Source: Nageia nagi
Taxonomy: Eukaryota; Pinophyta
Assembly (NCBI GenBank): GCA_050084985.1
Contig: JBITNC010000001.1
Coordinates: 148,366,001-148,430,000 of the forward strand
DNA length: 64,000 bases
Direction: 5' to 3'
The notes under the pieces are model-generated. The model was given only the letters and a program-made list of their open reading frames with translations, searched no databases and was not told the DNA's origin. Made by a program: the position numbers and the translations under genes. Shown in pieces: positions 49,989-61,090 of the stretch. Within the stretch, counting starts at the first letter, position 1; every line of letters begins with the position of its first letter.

Positions 49989-50258
49989 ATGGAGGAGGAA
50001 GGTGAGAACTCAGTGGTTTCTCCCCATGGTTCTGATTTCGAGTTCAATGCTAGATTTACGGAGTTTGAAGGAGAAGCGATTTCTACCGATGAGCTATTCT
50101 GGAATGGGCAGATTCGACCCATGAAGGTGGCTCTACATGGGGAGGCACCACTATGGTCGATGCTTGATGTGGAAGAGAACAAAGCGATGCCACCGGTGGA
50201 AGAAGGTTTGAGGGGCCATGATAGAGGGCTTTGGAGAGAGAATTCATTATGCCACTAG
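49989..50258 (+). CDS. Short host-like ORF in the LTR element (possible captured fragment)
   Basis: An 89-residue frame opening MEEEGEN. Its centre reads SDFEFNARFTEFEGEAIST, then DELFWNGQIRPM. A (A/T)DELFxxGQIRPM-type motif after an FEF start is a feature of several plant protein families such as DUF1645 and the membrane-associated kinase regulator/BKI1 type. The resemblance rests on that motif alone. The start is the ATG at 49,989, but the frame is open upstream to about 49,860. After the motif the sequence becomes unlike the family, so this may be a partial captured exon fused to element sequence. Whether it is translated is unknown. Confidence 0.45.
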   Translation: MEEEGENSVVSPHGSDFEFNARFTEFEGEAISTDELFWNGQIRPMKVALHGEAPLWSMLDVEENKAMPPVEEGLRGHDRGLWRENSLCH

Positions 50259-50552
50259 CGGATGAGGTCTCTTTCTCTGCTACGTAGCGAGCCTCAGTGG
50301 GCTACGGAGACGACGGAGCCTGCACATGATGAGGGAGACGCGAAGTCATGAGGTGGCATGGAAAAATGCTGAGAAAAAAAAAGAAGGAGAAAAAATGCTA
50401 AAGATGAGGTTGAAGTTGAGCGAGGAGCTCCTCCAGGCCAAACGGTGGACCAAGTGGGATCCAAAACAGAGCTGCCAAGAGCCGTGGCATGAACGAGTCT
50501 GAGGAGACGGATGGAATGCGATTGGAGATAGCCAGATGTGGAGACTAGCACC

Positions 50553-51344
50553 ATGCTCATGCCATCATTGAGCCCGTTGTTCACCTACCCTACGTGCATT
50601 TCTGAAACTAGCATACATTTTATTTTGGATACTGTTGTTTCCAAAAATAGAAGGCTTTCTGGGTTTTTCAGTGGAGCAAGCCATAATAAGGCAAATGCAG
50701 GATATTCCATCATTTATCAGCATCGATTGTTAGGAATTTCCATTTTACATGCGTATAATTTGGATTACCAACTATTTCCTCAACTGTTTTCATTCTCGTC
50801 CTTGCGAGAGTCCTTGCAAGAGTCTCTCAGTTATTCCTCGATGAAAAATGTGGTGTTGAAGCACGAGCTGACTAGGAGGATGCCACGATGGCACGTCATG
50901 GTGGCGATGGAGTCTCTAAGAGAGAATGCTAAGAGAATCGATCACGAGTACGGCATAGGACAGAAGAGCCACGTGCTTACGATGGATTTTCGTAGGAATT
51001 GGCCTAGGTACAAGAGAGAACTTGATGAATTTTTAAATACACCTTTGGGCAGAAGTATGGCTACATTGGCATTTCTTTGGTTTGCCATTTCTGGATGGCT
51101 ATTTCAAATTATTATTCTTGGTACCTGGGTCTTACCCTTTGCGGCTCCTTTTCTTATTGGAGCAGTTGCAAGAAATACAGTAATAGAGGGAGCATGTCCA
51201 GCTTGTAAAAAGCATTTTATAGGTAATCGCAATCAGGTTATTCAGTGCATGAATTGCAAGGCTGTAGTATGGCAACCACGTGAAGACTTTTCAAAGGGAA
51301 ATTCAAACCCTGATATCATTGATATTGATATTGAGGAGAAGTGA
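50553..51344 (+). CDS. Captured host ORF: predicted plastid membrane protein with C-terminal zinc-ribbon motif
   Basis: A single open frame of 263 residues from the first ATG (MLMPSLSP), with no intron. The N-terminal ~90 residues are Ser-rich and poor in acids, like a chloroplast transit peptide. Next comes a charged region (KHELTRRMPRWHVMVAMESL, then RRNWPRYKRELDEFLNTPLG), one or two hydrophobic segments (MATLAFLWFAISGWLFQIII, then LGTWVLPFAAPFLIGAVA) and a CPACKKHF...CMNCKAVVW motif, a CxxC...CxxC zinc-ribbon or rubredoxin-like site. It ends with an acidic tail DIIDIDIEEK. I recognise the layout as that of conserved plant chloroplast proteins but cannot name the family. The intact frame, after at least one cycle of retrotransposition, suggests recent capture or selection. 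Confidence 0.75.
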   Translation: MLMPSLSPLFTYPTCISETSIHFILDTVVSKNRRLSGFFSGASHNKANAGYSIIYQHRLLGISILHAYNLDYQLFPQLFSFSSLRESLQESLSYSSMKNVVLKHELTRRMPRWHVMVAMESLRENAKRIDHEYGIGQKSHVLTMDFRRNWPRYKRELDEFLNTPLGRSMATLAFLWFAISGWLFQIIILGTWVLPFAAPFLIGAVARNTVIEGACPACKKHFIGNRNQVIQCMNCKAVVWQPREDFSKGNSNPDIIDIDIEEK

Positions 51345-51394
51345 AATATCATTAAGCAATATCATCTAGCACCAGAAAGTCTAGTTCCAAACTA

Positions 51395-51430
51395 GCTCCA
51401 GAAAAGGCTCCAGAAAAAGCTCCAGAAATG
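51395..51430 (+). repeat. Three 12-base repeats in the element's 3' region
   Basis: GCTCCAGAAAAG, GCTCCAGAAAAA and GCTCCAGAAATG in direct tandem, between the captured ORF stop and the polypurine tract. Confidence 0.8.
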
Positions 51431-51498
51431 TTTTGTAGCATCTACTACACACCTTGAGGCATCTTTGTATTCTCATTTATTTCTTAATCCCTTGCGGA

Positions 51499-51511
51499 TT
51501 AAAGGAGGGAA
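51499..51511 (+). other. Polypurine tract
   Basis: AAAGGAGGGAA immediately before the right LTR TGTTGG. It is preceded by CTTAATCCCTTGCGGATTAA, an inverted repeat echoing the one at the LTR start. Confidence 0.8.
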
Positions 51512-51638
51512 TGTTGGAAACTTAATCCTTAGGGATTAAGGTAATTTATGATTATTAATAGTTTTAGGTGTTTGAGTATGCAAGTATTTATATGAGATCA
51601 AATTAATACAATACTTGGCTTTTGGAGTTTCTCCTTCA
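51512..51638 (+). repeat. Right LTR, 127 bp
   Basis: Matches the left LTR with two substitutions and no gaps, and is followed by the target duplication AGAAT. Confidence 0.92.
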
Positions 51639-51643
51639 AGAAT
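51639..51643. repeat. Target-site duplication AGAAT, right
   Basis: Exact copy of 49,129-49,133. Confidence 0.9.
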
Positions 51644-52357
51644 TACCTTTACATTAGTGTCATCAAGCTAATGTATAATTTAAATTTGGCTAGGCAACCT
51701 AGGTAAGTCTAAACAAAAATATGATTGTAGAAGAAGAGAAGGTAGACATTTCATTGGAGATCATTATTAGAAGTAAAGAGCTAAAAAACAAGGATGAAGA
51801 CATAAAAATTACAAACGAAGTAGAGTCTTCATAAAGAGTTGAGGGAAGAGTAAAGGAAACCAACGAAATGTAAGTAATACTTTAGACCCTTTATTATTCT
51901 TGATGCTACCTAAATGAAGAGCGAAAATAAAGAGAACAAATATTTAGAAGCAAAGGATGCAACACTACATAAGCAAACTCAACCTGTGGCAAAGATTTGA
52001 AAGATGGATGAAGTGAAAGATCCTATAAATAGTGGAAAAAGGAATAAACTACAACGAATATTACCTAACTAAACTATAGAAAATGAAGTATTAATTCAAA
52101 ACAAAAACAAAAAAAAAAGTAAAATAAATGAGGAACACATAAGGAAAAATTATAGTTCAATTCATTAATCTAGAGGAGGAGCCACGTAAAGAATAATTTG
52201 GGATGGAAGAACAAAGTAAGGTAGAATCAAAACCTATAAAACTAAGACACACACAAATAATTGTAAGGTTATCTCAACATTTGAAGCTACATAACATGAT
52301 CTTGGTGGGGGAAATCATAAGATAGAGATGGCCAAGCCCAATTTTTGAGGGATTGCC
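51644..52357. other. Unassigned sequence
   Basis: A-rich, lysine/glutamate-like readings but no domain. The empty insertion site of the LTR element would have read ...AACTAG-AAT-TACCTTTACATT. Confidence 0.3.
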
Positions 52358-52872
52358 TATGAATTTGACTAGGACCCAATAGGAAATGAAAAGTATGTAC
52401 CTAAAATTATTTAAGAATAATCACAAGACCATAGTTTTTAGATTTGATAAATATGATGATGAGAAAGCGAAGGATATAATGAAGCTCGTATTTGACATAG
52501 GGATGCATATTGCATCATTCAATTAGCATATGAATTTGACTAGGACCCAATAGGGAATGAAAAACATGTACTTAAAAATTCTTTAAGAATAAACACAAGA
52601 CTATAGTTTTAAGATTTGATAAATATGATGATGAGAAAGAGTAGGATATAATGAAGCTTGTATTTGACATAGGGATGCATATTGCATCGTTCAATTAGCA
52701 TATGAATTTGACTAGGACCTAATAGGAAATGAAAAATATGTACCTAAAATTCTTTAAAACTAATCTCAAGGCTATAGTTTTTATATTTGATAAAGATGAT
52801 GATGAGAAAGAGGAGGATATAATGAAGCTTGTATTTGACATAGGATGCATATTGCATCGTCAATTATCATAG
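52358..52872. repeat. Three-copy tandem repeat, ~171-base unit
   Basis: TATGAATTTGACTAGGACC recurs at 52,358, 52,529 and 52,701. Each unit continues through a conserved 'tttgataaa.atgatgatgagaaag' and ends 'gcatattgcatc'. Unit lengths are 171, 172 and about 171. Unit 1 has a partial open frame (FRFDKYDDEKAKDIMKLVFD) that later copies break. Confidence 0.85.
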
Positions 52873-53439
52873 ATTCTTCTAACCAAAGCTAATTTGGATG
52901 CAAATGGAGGAATAATAGCAACAATTTAAGATGGTTTATTTTGTTAAGACACTTAACTATATATTTTTTGATTTGTTCACCTTGTTGTGATTATAAAAAA
53001 AATTATAATGACTATATATTATATTGTTCTCAATGATACATCTATAGTATGAACTTTTGATGTAAAAGTAAAAGGTTTACAAAACCCTTTCAAAACTCCT
53101 AATTTTCCTATTAATTCATTTACCATAAATTAATTAAATATATATAAGCTTATTTAAACACTTTTTTAAAGATTTAAAAAATATATATATTGAAAAGAAT
53201 ATTATAAAATCTGAAACTATTTTATTTACTAAATAAAAGATCCATATCTTTTTAAAAATAAAAATGGCCATTACTTGTGGATTTTTTCTTTAAAAAAAGA
53301 GTCCCAAATAATATTAAAATTATTATCTCTTATATAAGAAAATTTCAAAATGACTACTGTATGATAATTTTCATTCAAATTTAAATGAAATCAAAATGCT
53401 AAAATTACTTTAGAAATAAAATTAAAATGCAATTGGCAA

Positions 53440-53990
53440 GTTTGAAAATAAGAATAATGGAAACAACTTCACTTATTCATATGCCCTTTATATTGAATCT
53501 CCTGATAACATACATGATTTTATATTATATTTTGGTTGTACCAACCATATGTGTTTTGAAACATATAAATATAAATTTCTTTATAAACATAAATATGATT
53601 CAATCTGAATCGATGATGATTCAAATTTCAAAGTAGGAGTTGGAAATGTGACAATAAATAGTAGAACAATTGAAAATATTCTATATGTACCAGATTTGAG
53701 AAGTAACTTGTTATCTATTATTCAAATCACTAGTGAAAGATTCAAAATAAAAATGAGTATTAATGGCTAGTGTATTAAGAGAGGATTACCAATCATTCTA
53801 GTTGGTTCGGTTAAGAATAACTTGTATATAGTAAGGAAGAATGCTTCAAATATATGTTTGGATATAGATTTGACTTCAATTTATGGCATCTCAAGCTTGG
53901 ATATATAAAGTATAAAAGTTTTCAAACAATGAAAAGAGATATATATATCATTGGTATTGATTGGTTTCTAGTAATCTACAAGAGTTGCAC
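53440..53990 (+). pseudogene. Copia gag-pre-integrase fragment
   Basis: Broken plus-strand frames read CTNHMCFETYKYKFLYKHK, VGNVTINSRTIENILYVPDL, then RSNLLSIIQITSERFKIKM and NLYIVRKNASNICL. This is the copia protease end plus gag-pre-integrase domain. No neighbouring pol parts are seen, so it is an isolated fragment. Confidence 0.65.
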
Positions 53991-56900
53991 TCATCTGGGT
54001 TACCTTCTACCAATTGTCAGGTTCCTTTGAATGAACTAGTAATGTGGAACACTATTTACTACACTTACATCTAATTGATCTCCAGAGAAGGTTAGTTCCT
54101 ATGACTAATTTTAAAGGTTGAAAGTAAGAAATGTATATGATTTATATATATGAGCTATAGCATGTGCTTACCACTTAAATAACAAAACAAACACATATGG
54201 ACAAAGGAAGTTGATATATCAATCAAAAAAACTTTACTAAGATAACAATCATAAATTAAACTAGGAAGCATGCATTCAAATACATAAAATAAGAATCTAA
54301 CAACCATAAGAAGGCTGGGAATACAACCTTCTATTAAGTTTGTAAAGAAGTATTACAAGGGGTGCAGAGGGAAAGCACTCAATTATGTTTTTGATCCCAT
54401 TTACACTCTTTTCTAGGGGTATATATACAAAATTTATAAAGTAGGCATCATGAATGATCCATCCATTATTATTAACAATCTTAACTTCCTAGCTATCTTT
54501 ACAATATATTTACATATAGAATTATGGATTTACAAAAATAAAACCTTACTCATGATACCACCTAATATTTATATATTATCATATATTACTTTTTTTTTAG
54601 CTTGTTAATCTTGATCTTCTACTACTTCATTGATTATGAATCTACATTCATTAATGTCATGGTTTTGAGTCCTTTCTATCTTGAATAATATAGTTAGTTG
54701 TAGCTCATTATTGGGTCAAACTTATAACTTCTATCATATCTATGAGTTTATCAATTCTCTTTTATTTGATATTGAAATCAAATTTACTGATCAAATCTCT
54801 TGGACTCATGTTATGTTTATATTCTCTAATGATAATCTTCGTTGTAACACTCATTTTGCTTTGACAAGATTTTTCTTGCTTCTAAGGATGTTGAGGGAAC
54901 TATTTCTTTAATACAATACATTAAGCCTATTTATGTTTGTTATTCTAAGAGTTTTTATTATTCCTATAACTATTTATTTATGGAAAACTTAGGCTCATTG
55001 GATCAAGTTGAATCATATGCTTTTTGCTCCTTTGTATTTCTTATCAAGAATTTATTTACAAGACTAGGTTGTGAGGGATTCCTTTTGAATTTGATCTTTC
55101 TGACTACATGAAGGTTTTGATACCTTGATCCTTTAGTGCTTAGCCTTGGTATTTTAGTCATTGGGTATTCCATTTTTTTGCTTCTCTTCTTGCTAAGAGT
55201 TTTTAATTTTTTGGCCAACCTTTGGCTTCAAAATATCTAAACGACTTGATAAGTAACAATGTAATTTAATCAATCAAGGCTTTTAAACACTTTGTTTCTA
55301 ATGGTTATATCAAAATATCTTGTTGGACGAGATTTATTTTAAAATCAATTAATTATATTTTAAGTCTTTAGCAATACACTAAGACTTAGAATTGTATTTA
55401 AGTTTTTAAAATACAAGTACCTAGTCAATGAGACTAATGGAAAAATGAGCAAACTAGAGGAGGTAAAAGAATAAAAAATTATATTCAATGATGAAAAATC
55501 ATCATTTTTGGAAACTTGTGGGAACTTTTGTTTGCAGGATGGAGAAACTCTGCCTTATATTTTGGGTATGAGAATAACTTATCCTTGAGGTTTAACTAGT
55601 CTACTCAAAGGTAGATCCTATTTAACTATTATCGATTCTTCCATAGTCCAATATTTGAGAGTTTTTCTCCTTATTAAGTGTATACTCAAGAATTCAACCT
55701 TATCATAGGATATTTTAAAATATTTTAACTCTTTTTATAGCTACTTTATCAAATAATGAAAAGAATTATCTAGGATCAAAATTATCTAACCATGTAGAAA
55801 ATTGATTTGGGTCAAATGTTGCCTCAAAAAACTTAGCTTCCCACTCTTGACACAACAATAGAGCTCCATTTTAATTCCAAATAGTAGGAACTCTGTAATT
55901 GAAGAGGAGAGATAAATAATGGAGAAATTCATTGAGCTATGTTCATCTCAATTAATAAATTAAGGCCTAATGAAATAATTCCCTAATGTCATTTATTTTA
56001 ATTAATGCATCTAGTTGGTTATTCATGTTAGCAACAGGAAATTGACTAAAGGTTGTAGTTATCAACCAAACCAAATCCTCTATATTCTTCGCTGAAATTA
56101 TGTTAGTCATTAGTTGACACTCTTGCAAATCAATCTCAACATTTAAAATGGTGAAATATAAATAATGTGCATAGTCCCATAAGGGAAAAAGAGTACTTTA
56201 TTGTATCTAACATTTTTGTTCATGACTTTTTATTTATTTCTACCAAACCATTTTACCTATGTTTTTTGCTTTATTACCTTAAACTTGGCCTAAAGATAAT
56301 CATTTTCCTTCTTAATCCTTTTAACTTCTATCTTCTAAGTGTCCAAATCATCTTTAGTGGGGATTCACTTAGGGATTTTTATAAGTTGGCTATAGTATTT
56401 TCCTTTTCTTTGAGCTTGATTGCATCCTAGGCCTATTGGTGACCGTATCCCTGAGGGAGTCACTTAGTATAAAGCTTTCTAACCACATGTGAGCATGGGG
56501 TTCTTTAAAAAAAAAAAACTATTTTTAAAATTTATCACCTTCCCTATAAATTTATTAAACCCCTCATGGTAAATTCGTATATAATAAATAATAAACCTTT
56601 TTAAAAACTTACCATTTGCATGAATTTTAAATACCCCTAACCCCCTCCCCTTATAAAATACTTATCGAGATACCAATAGTTTAATAAGATATTAAAAATA
56701 CCCTTTGTATGTTCTCACATGGTATTCACCATTTCCTAACAGTGACTACCCTAGGAGCGTATGTTTGATTATTTACTTTAACCTTATCAAGCTTCCTCTT
56801 AAACTTTGTTTGATTTATAGGTAATAGATCCACTCTTGAATAAGTATATTTGACTTTATCTTCATCTCATACCTTATGTAGATCAACGTAATACAAAATT

Positions 56901-59159
56901 GATTGTTCATTTGATGACTATATAGAGTTTGGATGAGTGGTTAAAACTATAAATAACTTATTTTCTTAGAGTTCTATTTAACTAATTAACAAAAGTAGGG
57001 TAGTATATGGGATATTTTGCCTTTATTTTTGGTCCCAAGATTCCTTTTGATTCTCTATCTACTTGAAATAATCAAATGTTGATCCAACAAGAGCTATTAG
57101 ACTAGTTATTGGGGCAAAAGAGATAAGGACCACTACAATAGATAATGTGCCTTACTGTGTGGCTTTGATAACAATGAAGGTCTATGAAACTATAATTTTA
57201 TGTAAAATCAATAGTAGTTGGATCTATGGTGTCAAATTTCTTATGAGAAGGGGAAGGAGAACGAGATCAAGAGGTGAACCTTGAATGGGAAGGTGGAGGT
57301 AATGGTTACTAGGAGGATCTATTGGAGGGGTAAATAGAATATTACCTTGACCAGAGTCTTTTAGGGATAATTGCAAGGCATTCAGTTATGGCTATAAGGT
57401 ATAGGACTCGATCTAGGGATTTTGCATGGTTTGGGCTATGTTGATAATCCCAATCACCAAAGTACTTTAGTTAAGTATGTTCAAAGATTCATGTTCTTAA
57501 GAATGTGGGACTAAGATAAGGTTGATTAATATTTTTTAGTTAAGTATGGATAGAAGACACACCTAAGATAGTGTAGCTTAGATATGCTCCCTTCTCTATT
57601 TTTATATTTTTTGCCAATTCAGGTTTGATGTCCTCTGGTGAAGGTGGTATTGGATATTTGAACTTTCTAGTCCCGATAAACTTAGTTTGCTTTGATATTA
57701 AGATTGAGCCTTTAATGAAGTGTCTTCGAATTCTAAGTACTTCTTTTCTACACATGAAGATGCTTTCTCCTTTCTGTCAAGTTGCACCTAAGATTGGGCT
57801 GCTTCAACTTATTGTGAGGCACCGTCCTCATCTAAAAAAATCAATTCGTTATCTTTTTGGGAGATTTTGAATTATCTTCATCATATGCATAATCAAAATT
57901 TTCATTTATGTAAGTATTAAAGGGAAGGCTCACCATGTTGGATTCTTACCTATAAATAAAAAATGCATCTACTTGTGATTGCTCCATTGGTTTTAATTCA
58001 ATCTTTTCTTAAGCATCCTAGGAATAACTAGAAATTTTTGGAAGTTATCTTATAGATTTATATATAGTTTTCCACTTTTACACTAATGGAGTAATCATGA
58101 GGTAAGGGGTCTGAAACATCTATTGTTCTTCCATGTTTTCAAACATTTTTATATTAGATTTCTTTTGAGGTGTGAAGCTCAAGGGCTTCACATATTTCTA
58201 TACAATATTTTTTATTATTTTATTTAGTTCATGGACTAATGAAGTAGTTAATTCAACCAAATGTAAATATTGGTCCAAAATTATTCAAAATTAATTTTAT
58301 TTATCGACATGCATTCAAAGAGTTGTTGGTCATAAGGCCAAAATTGTAGGGGGCTAAATTATTCTTTTTAGGTTAGCACCAGCATCGAACTTACAATCTA
58401 TTGAGTCTACCCATTTACAAAATTCTAGACCAAAAACTCTATTAATAACTATCCTTAGTAGAAGTATTGGTCAAAAGGAGAAACCGTACAAAATATTGAC
58501 AATTCTATCCACCATAAAATACCAATCTTCCTTTTTAGTGGAAGGCATAATATGTTGAGCATGAAAGCTAAAACTAAAAAAAAACCATGAACTTGTAATA
58601 GAAAGGGGATTTTCTCATATATGTATATATCACCGTATTTATACTTATATTATTATTAATTGCATCTATAAATTGAAGCTAGATATTAGAAAAACTTTGT
58701 TGTTGATGGTGCAATAACATCTAGACGAACAAATAACAAAAATGGAACCTTTCGATAGAGTTCAATTTCTCCAACTACTTTTTCAACATTAGCAAAATGT
58801 AGTAAGCCCAACCAAAAATAATTTTAATCTAAACCATAACCTTTGCTAGGAAAAATTAGTATATGGGTGTAACCTCTTATCACTTTTACATTAACATAAT
58901 GTAGTAAGCCCAACGAAAAATAATTTTAGCCTAAACCATGACCTTTGCTAGGAAAAATTGGTATATGGGTGTAGACTCTTATCACTTTTTAAGATAAAAT
59001 GGTAGCCATCATGCTACAGAGCTCATGGGTGTTCCTTTTGAATTTTAAAATATCAAAATCCATGTTTAGTTGGTGAATTTATCCAAGATTGAATTGATCC
59101 AAGTGAAAACAACTTTATCCTTAAAATATATTGAAGTCTCTCTGTAGAAATCATATCAT
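53991..59159. other. Unassigned intergenic or intronic DNA
   Basis: About 5 kb without a recognised gene. Open frames at 54,681, 56,167 and 57,625 show no known motif. Poly-T/A tracts are common. If the LAZ1-like gene has long introns, part of this could be its upstream intron. A two-copy tandem repeat lies at 58,786-58,991. Confidence 0.35.
58786..58991. repeat. Two-copy 103-base tandem duplication
   Basis: ACATTAGCAAAATGTAGTAAG (58,786) and ACATTAACATAATGTAGTAAG (58,889). The whole unit, including 'tttgctaggaaaaatt.gtatatgggtgta', is repeated with a few percent differences. Confidence 0.85.
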
Positions 59160-59941
59160 TTTTTGGGACTTCAACTCATCAGGTACAACAAATGGGCGAT
59201 AATAGGGATGATTACAAAGAAAAAGGGACCATCTTCAAGTACTTTTGAAATGAGTGGAGCAGGAAACTTAACGGTCAGCAATGGCAGAGCAGGGGCGAAG
59301 CCTAGTTCGGTAGGCATCGGTAGATCAGAGGAGCGTGTAGATTCGGGGAAGGTTACGTCCAGCAATAATGGAACAGGTGTGATGTCTGTTACTGCAGGCG
59401 ATGATGGAATAAACGTGCCTGTTGATACGGTTCAACAGAAGACGGCTACTACTTTTGTCGAGTAGGAAAAAGGATGTGAGACATTTATTGATGTTTTGAA
59501 GGCTCGTGAGCATGATATTCCAGACAAAAGGGGACCCATCAAGGGTCAAGGTTGGAGCAGAGACGATGACGGCAAAGCCAAAGAAGAAGACTTAGGCACA
59601 GGTAGTCAGTGGCTACCAACAGGCCACGGTTTCGCCCCCCTTGGTAAGTACGCACAAACTTGAAGCTAAGGACAGCTTTTTGGTTATTCCCCTGAGATAA
59701 CAGATTCATTGAAAGCTGGGAAATTTCATGGTACAAGAACAGACATAGATGCTTTGTGCCACTGTGATGATAAAAGTGTTAAAAGAGTCTAAATTAGATG
59801 TAATGAAGCATAGAATTTGGAGAGGTGCAAGTTGTTTAGCAGTACCCTCAAGAGGCTTCTCTGGAGGGTTAATTTTCTTTTGGGATCAGAATAAACTTTA
59901 AGGTAGAGAGATTTGTAGCTAATGATTGATTTGTTTCCATT

Positions 59942-60376
59942 ATGTTTACTGCTAAGGAAGACGATACTCTTTGGATTTTGACAAATGTTTATGCCCCTAC
60001 ATTGGTAGCAGGAAGAATAAATTTGTGGAGGGACTTAGGGGAGCTTAGGAAAACCTTTGAGGGTATCCCATGGGTTCTTGCAGGGGATTTCAACTCTCCT
60101 TTGTATCATTCAGATAAGAAGGGGGGAAATGAAAATTATTTAGATAACATAACAGATTTCAGCAACTTTGTTAATGATAATAAGTTAATGGATCTTGAAT
60201 TAAGAGGGGCCAAATACACTTGGTGTAACAGGAGACTTGGGAATCATTTGATCCGAGTTAGATTGAATAGATTTTTGCTCTTTCAGGAGAGCCTTCTTAG
60301 GTATGGGGATACAACTCTTAAAGCTCTTCCCCGAATCAAATCAGACCATAACCTATTAATCTGGGAAGTGGGTTAG
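59942..60376 (+). pseudogene. LINE endonuclease domain
   Basis: A 144-codon open frame with the AP-endonuclease features NVYAP, AGDFNSP and SDHNLLIW. GDFN and SDH are the catalytic blocks of L1-type plant endonucleases and both are intact; only the N-terminal NWRG part is in another frame. Confidence 0.75.
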
Positions 60377-60689
60377 GGGAGGACTCTTTAGCAATCCATT
60401 TCGATTGGAAAAGATGGAGACTCTCCATTCAAATTTGGAAACAGTGATTGAAGTATGGTGGGAGCAGGAGTTTGCAGAAGACAAACTAACACAAGTTGCA
60501 AAAAATTGAGATTTGTCAAGAATTGTTTAAAGGTCTAGAACAAAGAACTGTTTGGCAATGTTATGGCAAAAAAGAACTCGCAACAGAAACAACTAGCAGA
60601 TTTTGAAATTTCTTTGCAGTCAAGAGATTACAAGGAAGAGCTGAAAGCACAAGAAAATGAACTTCTTTGTGAGTGGCACAATACCCTAG

Positions 60690-61090
60690 CTTGAGAAGAA
60701 TGCATGTGGAGACAAAATTCAAGAGCAATCTGGCTGAAGGGGGGGACCGGAACACAAAAAAAATTCATTTGTCAACATTGAAGCATCGGAGCTTCAATAA
60801 GATGAAAAAGATCGAAGGCAGATGGAACAGGAACTAATTACCCCTTCCAAATCAAAGGGGAGGTAGTGCATTTCTTCACTAATTTAATTGGAATGGAAGA
60901 TGAGATAAATGTCGCTGCTGATAATAGACTCCTAGCTAATATTCCTAATCTAATCATGCCCGAGTTGAATGTGTTTCTGCTTGGGCATGTGAAGGAGGAG
61001 GAAGTGGAAGAGGCAATTTTTAGTATGTGCAGGGATAAAGCGCCTGGACCTAATGGGTTTTCAGCTTTACTGAATGATAGTTTCATTGTG
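60690..61090 (+). pseudogene. LINE linker and start of reverse transcriptase
   Basis: Contains ECMWRQNSRAIWLKGGDRNTK, shortened here by frame breaks, then a frame 60,866-61,117 with HVKEEEVEEAIFSMCRDKAP and GPNGFSALL. It is cut after the first RT block. Confidence 0.65.

Larger units (their letters stand above)
49134..51638 (+). mobile_element. Gene-carrying non-autonomous LTR retrotransposon (TRIM/Bs1-like)
   Basis: This 2,505-bp element has all the marks of LTR retrotransposition: two 127-bp LTRs with TG...CA ends, differing at only two bases; a perfect 5-bp target duplication AGAAT; a primer-binding site TGGTATCAGAGCC two bases inside the left LTR; and a polypurine tract AAAGGAGGGAA immediately before the right LTR. 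The 2.25-kb interior has no gag, protease, integrase or RT that I can recognise. Instead it has an uninterrupted host-like ORF (50,553-51,344) and a second short host-like ORF (49,989-50,258), both in sense orientation. Its GC is higher than its surroundings. The closest known design is maize Bs1, a retroelement that transduced host genes. The element must be mobilised in trans. Confidence 0.88.
59160..61090 (+). mobile_element. LINE remnant (plant L1 type), truncated at its 3' side
   Basis: A plus-strand sequence whose endonuclease domain is at 59,890-60,376 (LWILTNVYAPTLVAGRINLW, then WVLAGDFNSPLYHSDKKGGN, RGAKYTWCNRRLGN, LPRIKSDHNLLIWE). It is followed by the linker WRQNSRAIWLKGGDRNTK (about 60,710-60,770) and the first RT block VEEAIFSMCRDKAPGPNGFS (about 61,000-61,060). 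The rest of RT is absent. Upstream 59,160-59,620 may be the end of ORF1/start of ORF2 (Gly/Ser-rich, unrecognised). Confidence 0.75.

Noticed and set aside
50538-50552. Five extra codons at the start of the captured ORF
   Set aside because: The frame there begins at GTG; the first ATG is 50,553.
54681-54911. 76-residue open frame with hydrophobic end
   Set aside because: No similarity, no neighbours or signals; likely chance in AT-rich DNA.
57540-57870. Overlapping open frames on both strands
   Set aside because: Neither product shows a known domain and they are mutually antisense; cannot be supported as a gene.
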